From: Nocardia elegans NBRC 108235
GTDB taxonomy: Bacteria > Actinomycetota > Actinomycetes > Mycobacteriales > Mycobacteriaceae
DNA: 64,000 nt
Direction: 5' to 3'
NCBI RefSeq assembly: GCF_001612845.1
Contig: NZ_BDBF01000007.1
Location: 184,749-248,748, forward strand
The stretch's first letter is position 1. The number at the start of each line of letters is the position of its first letter. The notes under the pieces were generated by a model. It saw only the letters and a program-made list of their open reading frames with translations, was not told the origin of the DNA and searched no databases. The position numbers and the translations under genes are program-made. Of this stretch, positions 59,765-64,000 are shown piece after piece.

Positions 59765-60091
59765 CTATGTCGTTTCCTTGCCGATTCGTTTCCGGATGGA
59801 TTCCTGGTAGATGTCGGCGTGGGTTCGGGAGTCCTTGATCAGGTCGTCGGCGAAGGCTGCGATATCGGTGCCGAGGAGTTCGGTGGCGCTTTTGCCGTCT
59901 GCGACTCCTCGCTCGAAGAAGTCGACGATTCCCGAGAGCAGGTTGCCGTCGGTGAGTTCGACCGGGCCGACCTTGAAGAAGTACTTCTGGATCTCCTCGT
60001 AGACGATCTGGTAATCGGCCGGGAGTGTCTTGACACGGGCGAGGTGTGCCCGCCACTGCTTCTTGCCTTCTATGACGTCGCGGATGCTCAC
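59765..60091 (-). CDS. DUF1048 protein (second copy)
   Basis: 108 residues from the GTG at 60091, 1 base after the other DUF1048 gene. Helical protein: IEGKKQWRAHLARVKTLPAD, then YQIVYEEIQKYFF and LLSGIVDFFERGVADGKSAT. DUF1048 proteins of this size are found beside PadR regulators; the function is unknown. Last gene of a PadR-DUF1048-DUF1048 operon. Confidence 0.82.
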   Translation of the reverse strand: MSIRDVIEGKKQWRAHLARVKTLPADYQIVYEEIQKYFFKVGPVELTDGNLLSGIVDFFERGVADGKSATELLGTDIAAFADDLIKDSRTHADIYQESIRKRIGKETT

Positions 60092-60092
60092 T

Positions 60093-60449
60093 TCATGCTC
60101 CTATCCGGCCCAGTTTCCGGGCAACGTTCCGGTTCAGTTGTTCGCGCCATTTGTCGCGATAGTCCTTGGCTCGTTCCTGTCCGGCGATCGCCGCGCAGAA
60201 GCCCGCGATATCGTCGCCCAGCGCCTCGTGGACACTCTGGCCCTCCGCCGCCGTTTCCTCGAGAAAGCCGAGCGTGCTGTCGAGGATCGGCATCAGGTCG
60301 CGGCCGGTGAAGTCCGAGCGCAGCGACAGGTGGGCCTGGATTTCGCTCCACGCCGCTCGATACTCTGGTGGCAGGGTCTCGGCCCGAGCCTGGAAGGCTT
60401 TGTATTCTCTGTTTAGATCGCTTCCTGTGATCGTCTCCCAGAAGTTCAT
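60093..60449 (-). CDS. DUF1048 protein (first copy)
   Basis: 118 residues from the ATG at 60449, overlapping the PadR stop by 4 bp. It aligns with the next gene: YKAFQARAETLPPEYRAAWS against the KTLPADYQIVYEE region, then DLMPILDSTLGFLEETAAEG and GDDIAGFCAAIAGQERAKDY. The two copies are a diverged tandem duplication. Probably cytoplasmic and all-helical. Confidence 0.83.
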   Translation of the reverse strand: MNFWETITGSDLNREYKAFQARAETLPPEYRAAWSEIQAHLSLRSDFTGRDLMPILDSTLGFLEETAAEGQSVHEALGDDIAGFCAAIAGQERAKDYRDKWREQLNRNVARKLGRIGA

Positions 60450-60811
60450 GTCCCACTTTCCTTGAGTTCGTTGATGCGCGTCGAGACGTAGTCCCATTTC
60501 GCCCAGAAGGTCGCGAGTTCCCTGCGCCCCGCGTCGTTGAGTGCGTAGAATTTGCGCGGCGGCCCGACTTCGGACGGTCGTTTGGTGACGTCGACCAGTT
60601 TGTTCTTCTCCAGTCGCATGAGGATGGTGTACACGGTCCCCTCGACGACGTCGGAGAAACCGAGTTCCTGCAGCCGGCGGGTGATGACGTATCCGTAGGT
60701 CTCTTCGCTGCCGATGATCTGGAGAACGCAACCTTCGAGCGTTCCCTTCAGCATTTCCGTCAGATTGTTCGTGGCGGCCTCACTTCCCTCAAGCCCACTA
60801 TTTAGTGGCAC
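60446..60811 (-). CDS. PadR-family transcriptional regulator
   Basis: 121 residues from the GTG at 60811; an internal ATG at 60751 (MLKGTLEGCVLQIIGSEETY) is a plausible start, since homologues often begin near there. Winged helix: YGYVITRRLQELGFSDVVEG, TVYTILMRLEKNKLV and wing GPPRKFYALNDAGRREL. It heads PadR-DUF1048-DUF1048 and probably represses it through the palindromes around its start. Confidence 0.9.
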   Translation of the reverse strand: MPLNSGLEGSEAATNNLTEMLKGTLEGCVLQIIGSEETYGYVITRRLQELGFSDVVEGTVYTILMRLEKNKLVDVTKRPSEVGPPRKFYALNDAGRRELATFWAKWDYVSTRINELKESGT

Positions 60812-60831
60812 TTACTACTGGTAGATAGTAG
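60795..60831. promoter_or_regulatory. Palindromes at the PadR start, candidate operators
   Basis: CCACTA-TT-TAGTGG (60795-60808) next to the GTG start, and CTACT-N7-AGTAG (60815-60831) just upstream. Both are perfect and share the ACTA/TAGT core, suiting two PadR dimers. Confidence 0.5.
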
Positions 60832-60859
60832 CACAGAGTAGTGGGCGTCGCGATGCTCG

Positions 60860-61678
60860 TCACCGGTCCTCGTGCGCTGGGTGAGCGACCTCCCGGACAG
60901 CGTCGGCGATGGCGTGGAAGTCCTTGCGGAGGATGTGGTCGTGGTTGCTGGGGACTTTGGCGTGGATGTGGATGTGGGGGTTGCGGGCGCAGACGGCGTC
61001 GAGGCTGGCGCGGATGCGTTCCTGCTCGTCTCCTTTGCTTCCGAACGACGATCCGGAGGCGACGACGTATCGGGTGGGGACGGTGATGCTGTCCAGCACC
61101 GGACCGAGGGCGGCTTCGCGGGCGATCTTGCCGAGTTCGATATTGCATTCAGCCTGCTGTGCGGCACTGAGGCGCGGGGTGAGGCCGGTCGGGCGCAGGA
61201 GTGTGGTGATCGGGCTGAGTCGCTTGAACAGCTTGCGGATGCGCTGTTCCATGGCGTCGTCGAGCCAGTCGTGGGGCTGTGCGCCTTCGACCAGGACCGC
61301 GCCCAGGGCCCGTCCGGGATTGCGGGCGGCCCAGTGCGCGCCGACGAAGGCCCCGTAGGACCAGCCGACGACCAGCGCCCGGTCGACGCCGCGGGCTTCC
61401 AGGACGGCGTCGACGTCGCGGACGGCGGCCTCGAAGGAGTAGTCCGCGGAGAGTTTCGACTTCTTGCCGCGTCCGCGCTCGTCGAAGGTGATGTGGCGGA
61501 AGCCGGGGCCGAGGTCGGCGATGACCCGCTTCCAGTAGCCCTGGGTGGCGAACTGCCCGTTGCAGTAGATGATCGGAAGGCCGGCCCCGCCGGTGTCGGT
61601 GACCGCGAGGGCGGTGTCGTCGACGGCGACCATGCCGGTCCAGTTCGAGGCGTTCGAGATGCTGCTGTTCTTCGTCAT
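60860..61678 (-). CDS. Alpha/beta hydrolase
   Basis: 272 residues from the ATG at 61678. Nucleophile elbow VVGWSYGAFVGAHWA (serine), oxyanion region YCNGQFATQGYWKRV, DERGRGKKSK, and a C-terminal histidine in PSNHDHILRKDFH. Substrate unknown. Three phased repeats lie directly upstream of the start, within about 50 bp. Confidence 0.87.
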   Translation of the reverse strand: MTKNSSISNASNWTGMVAVDDTALAVTDTGGAGLPIIYCNGQFATQGYWKRVIADLGPGFRHITFDERGRGKKSKLSADYSFEAAVRDVDAVLEARGVDRALVVGWSYGAFVGAHWAARNPGRALGAVLVEGAQPHDWLDDAMEQRIRKLFKRLSPITTLLRPTGLTPRLSAAQQAECNIELGKIAREAALGPVLDSITVPTRYVVASGSSFGSKGDEQERIRASLDAVCARNPHIHIHAKVPSNHDHILRKDFHAIADAVREVAHPAHEDR

Positions 61679-61700
61679 GCCGATAACTTTCGGTGTCGGG

Positions 61701-61729
61701 CCTGACACTGCCCTGACAACCGCCTGACA
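61701..61729 (-). promoter_or_regulatory. Three heptamer direct repeats with 11-bp period
   Basis: CCTGACA at 61701-61707, 61712-61718 and 61723-61729 (TGTCAGG when read towards the hydrolase). Identical heptamers one helical turn apart are the hallmark of OmpR/PhoB- and SARP-type activator sites. No such regulator gene is in the window. Confidence 0.5.
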
Positions 61730-61768
61730 CGGTCACCGACACCGCATTTCAGCTGGTCAAGGTATGTT

Positions 61769-62148
61769 GTGATGGTTGATTTGTCGCAGCGGAATGCAGT
61801 CGTGGTGCGCGCCGATCACGATGCCGGCGAGGTCCGCGAGGCCACCGAGGTCGTTGCGGCAACTACGACGCCGAGAACGCCGCCAGCATCGAGACCGTCC
61901 AGGCTGCAGGGTGGCCGGAACTCACCGGTGCGCCGAAAAAGATCCCGTTGGCGAAAACGGTGCGGACGAACAAGATCCGCGAACTGGAGGCCTCGAACCT
62001 GCCCGAGGCGGAAAAGCCCTTGTGGCGTGAGGCGATGCTGCGCGAGACCCGCGCCGGTGAGTGGATCGATTACCGCCATCAATCATGGGCCTCACCGGCC
62101 CTGGTGAACTTCACCGACGCCCAACGCAAGAGCATTCTCGGGCTCTGA
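61769..62148 (+). pseudogene. Frameshifted conserved-looking ORF
   Basis: Frame 1 from a GTG at 61769 gives VDLSQRNAVVVRADHDAGEV with good codon use, then degrades near 61855. Frame 2 carries on with NYDAENAASIETVQAAGWPE, PLAKTVRTNKIRELEASNLP and WIDYRHQSWASPALVNFTDA to a stop at 62148, with strong third-position GC. Frame 2 has no in-frame start before a TTG at 61948. A single indel near 61855-61862 would join both. No family recognised. Confidence 0.5.
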
Positions 62149-62298
62149 CGTCACGGGCCCCGCCAGACCTACAGCCGCGCCGACCGCGGGCTCGGCAATA
62201 GTTCCCGCCGAGCCGCGGTTTGGACTTCCAGCTGGCGCGGTGCATTTCGAGTATCCCGGCGCGTGGTCATGGGCGGACGAAGGCCTCAGGTTCAGTGG
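62149..62298. other. Intergenic spacer
   Basis: 150 bp between the frameshifted ORF and the convergent permease remnant; GC-rich, no gene or clear hairpin seen. Confidence 0.3.
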
Positions 62299-63693
62299 TC
62301 AGGAATCTTGCAGGTCTCGGCGGGAGAACGCGTAGGCTCCGGCAGCCGCTGCCGCGATACCGACCGCTGTGAGCATGGCCCCGGTGTTCCAGTTCACCGC
62401 TTCGGCCGGCGCACGGGAAATGTGATGGAGGACCGACAGATCCAGCAGCCAGTGGTCGAGGCCGAGGCCGGCGCCGATGATCTCGAGCAGGAACGATCAG
62501 GCAACAACTGTGTAGGTGACCAAGCGTGCGAATCGTGGCGGCAGTGCGTGTGCGAGTGTTCCGACGCCCGGGACAAGGATGCCGACCGGGATGACGTTGA
62601 TTCCGGCAGCCAGCAAGGTGCCGAAGCTCAATCCGGCGTTGGTCACGGCGGTACCGGCCCAGACGAAGACGGCGGCGGCTGTTCCGAGCCCGGCCAGGAC
62701 TGTGACCGATACGACGAATCGTTGTGCCAGCCACGGCGTCCGGGCAACCGGTCGGGCCGCACCGCCTCGAGCGTGCGCGATGGCGACGAAGAGGCCGCCG
62801 GTCTGGTTGGCCCAGATGTCGGTGGAACCCTTGGCTATGAGTCCGACGATGAAGCCGCCGACCGCGAGTCCGACGCCCCAGCCGAGTACGGTGCCTCGCT
62901 CGAGCCGATACGCCAATCCCATGGTGTCGTTGAGCAGTCGCGTATGGGCCGGGGCGGTGTCGCGGCCGGGCAGGATGCCGGTGTTGAGGTCGCGGGCGCC
63001 GGCGACCCTGATCGTCGCCGCCACCAGCACGGTGACGGTGGCAGCGATCGCCAGCGGCGGTGGCCAGTGGCTGCGAATGAATGGATGCGTCTCATCGACC
63101 CAGCCCAGCGGGGTGGCCCAGCGCAGCCAGCGCAGTGAGGTCGTGCTGTATGCGACGACTCGGACCAGGTAGGCCACCCCGAATACTGCCCCCGCCAGCG
63201 CGGCCGCCTGCCTGCGACTGCTCGCAGGCTGGCTGCAAAGAGCCCCGACTGCGAGGAACACCGCCGCTGCGGCAGCTGTCGCCGCGGCAGCGAAAAGAGC
63301 TGTGGCAACCGAGAATCGAGCATCATGGTAGCGTCCGGTCGCTGTGTAGATCGTCGCTGTCACCGCCCACAGCGCGAGCCACGCGATGCCGAGGCCAGCC
63401 AGTGCGGCGGCGGCCGCACGACGGGCGGTGGTCGCACCGGCGAGCAGCACCTCCCAGCGACCGGCGTCCTCTTCACCGCGCAGCGCGCGGGTGGCGGCCA
63501 GCAGCCCCCACACCGCGCCGATGATCCCCAGTACGCCGACCGCATGCGTCGCGGCATATCCGGCCGGAGTATCGATGTCGGGTGAGGGTCCGAACAGTGC
63601 CGTAAGGCCGATGTTGGTGCCCATCATCGCCACCAGACGCGCGCGGTCCGCGGCCGTCGGGACCCCGCTCAAGGCCCGTGCGGTGGCCGTTTC
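62299..63693 (-). pseudogene. ABC exporter permease broken by an in-frame stop and 5' truncation
   Basis: About 465 codons of a polytopic permease of the polyketide/antibiotic exporter type (Rv1217c-like): GTNIGLTALFGPSPDIDTPA, TTSLRWLRWATPLGWVDETH and LAYRLERGTVLGWGVGLAVG. A TGA at 62497-62499 interrupts TYTVVA, at a place where tryptophan (TGG) would fit; the same frame then continues SFLLEIIGAGLGLDHWLLDL to a natural stop at 62299. The N-terminal 60 or more residues are missing; sequence turns into the opposite-strand integrase near 63700. No ATPase gene is nearby. Confidence 0.75.
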
Positions 63694-63751
63694 CGCTCTC
63701 GGAGCCTTCCCCCAATTTAGCGTCCCGTATCACGACGCCGGCTCCGCATCG

Positions 63752-64000
63752 GTGAGAACAACGCCCCAAGGGAATGAATGGCTGACCGAGTTACGACCCC
63801 GATTCTCGCCCGGCAAACATCCTGCGCTCTGGATCACTGAACGGGTGGGGCGGTTGTCTCCACGCTCGATCAACGAGGCGTTCGTTTCGGTGAGGGAGGC
63901 CGCAGGCTTGGACGACGCTCTCGATGTGCATTGTCTGCGTCACAGTGCTGTCACTCATTGGACCGAATTCGGTTATCCCGCACGGTTTGTGCAGGAGCAA
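63752..64000 (+). pseudogene. Tyrosine recombinase/integrase, C-terminal part, off the right edge
   Basis: 83 codons in one frame: PALWITERVGRLSPRSINEA, VREAAGLDDALDVHCLRHSA, VTHWTEFGYPARFVQEQ. The HxxR box (HCLRH) of tyrosine recombinases is intact; the final tyrosine would lie beyond the window. The N-terminal half is absent: upstream sequence is the antisense of the permease remnant. Likely a truncated mobile-element integrase, although the right part cannot be checked. Confidence 0.75.

Noticed and set aside
62497..62499. Selenocysteine at the in-frame TGA of the permease
   Set aside because: The family has no such residue, tryptophan fits the context, and the gene is truncated anyway.

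Overview
The window is about 64 kb of high-GC DNA from an actinomycete of the Mycobacteriales, most probably Nocardia or a close relative. The evidence is the gene order, which follows the Mycobacterium tuberculosis stretch from uvrC (Rv1420) to the suf cluster (Rv1460-Rv1466), together with many GTG starts, short ATGA/GTGA overlaps, and family types such as OpcA, MptB-like GT-C enzymes, WhiA, DUF4189 and DUF574 methyltransferases. No rRNA, tRNA or CRISPR array was seen.

Layout. 1-4.3 kb: a FAD dehydrogenase cut by the left edge, a YcaQ-type protein, and an SBF-like transporter divergent from a LysR regulator. 4.3-9.6 kb: uvrC, then the coupled rapZ-yvcK-whiA genes. 9.6-10.0 kb: an intergenic region with two DnaA boxes. 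10.0-13.1 kb: the glycolytic operon gap-pgk-tpiA, closed by a strong hairpin. 13.1-22.5 kb: an accessory redox block (methyltransferase, P450, fused alpha/beta E1 dehydrogenase, an FMN reductase/luciferase-like monooxygenase pair, TetR, Old Yellow Enzyme, SDR) that separates tpiA from secG. 22.5-27.3 kb: secG and further accessory oxidoreductase, transport and regulator genes.

27.5-34 kb: the leftward pentose-phosphate operon tkt-tal-zwf-opcA-pgl, with divergent ctaB at 34.4-35.4 kb. 35.5-43.6 kb: a NERD-like membrane protein, a decayed monooxygenase/TetR pair, quinone oxidoreductase, a PheC-like secreted protein, a methyltransferase, a zinc ribbon, a phosphotransferase and ctaA. 43.7-47.1 kb: an ABC exporter and an MptB-like mannosyltransferase. 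47.3-53.9 kb: the complete iron-sulfur assembly operon sufR-B-D-C-S-U-T, with a recognisable SufR operator. 53.9-57.8 kb: DUF4189 protein, acyl-CoA dehydrogenase, RDD protein and Ku.

57.8-64 kb is a degraded accessory island: orphan small ORFs, an IS30 transposase scrap, two frameshifted ORFs, an intact PadR-DUF1048-DUF1048 operon, an alpha/beta hydrolase behind three 11-bp-phased repeats, an ABC permease broken by an in-frame stop and 5' truncation, and the 3' part of a tyrosine recombinase running off the right edge.

Functionally, central carbon genes dominate (glycolysis, oxidative and non-oxidative pentose phosphate pathway, with RapZ/YvcK nearby), followed by heme A supply (ctaA, ctaB) and Fe-S assembly (suf). 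No wholly new system is certain. The best leads are the operator sites, the fused E1, the PadR/DUF1048 operon, the phased repeats, and two places where a pair of genes was beheaded at one junction.
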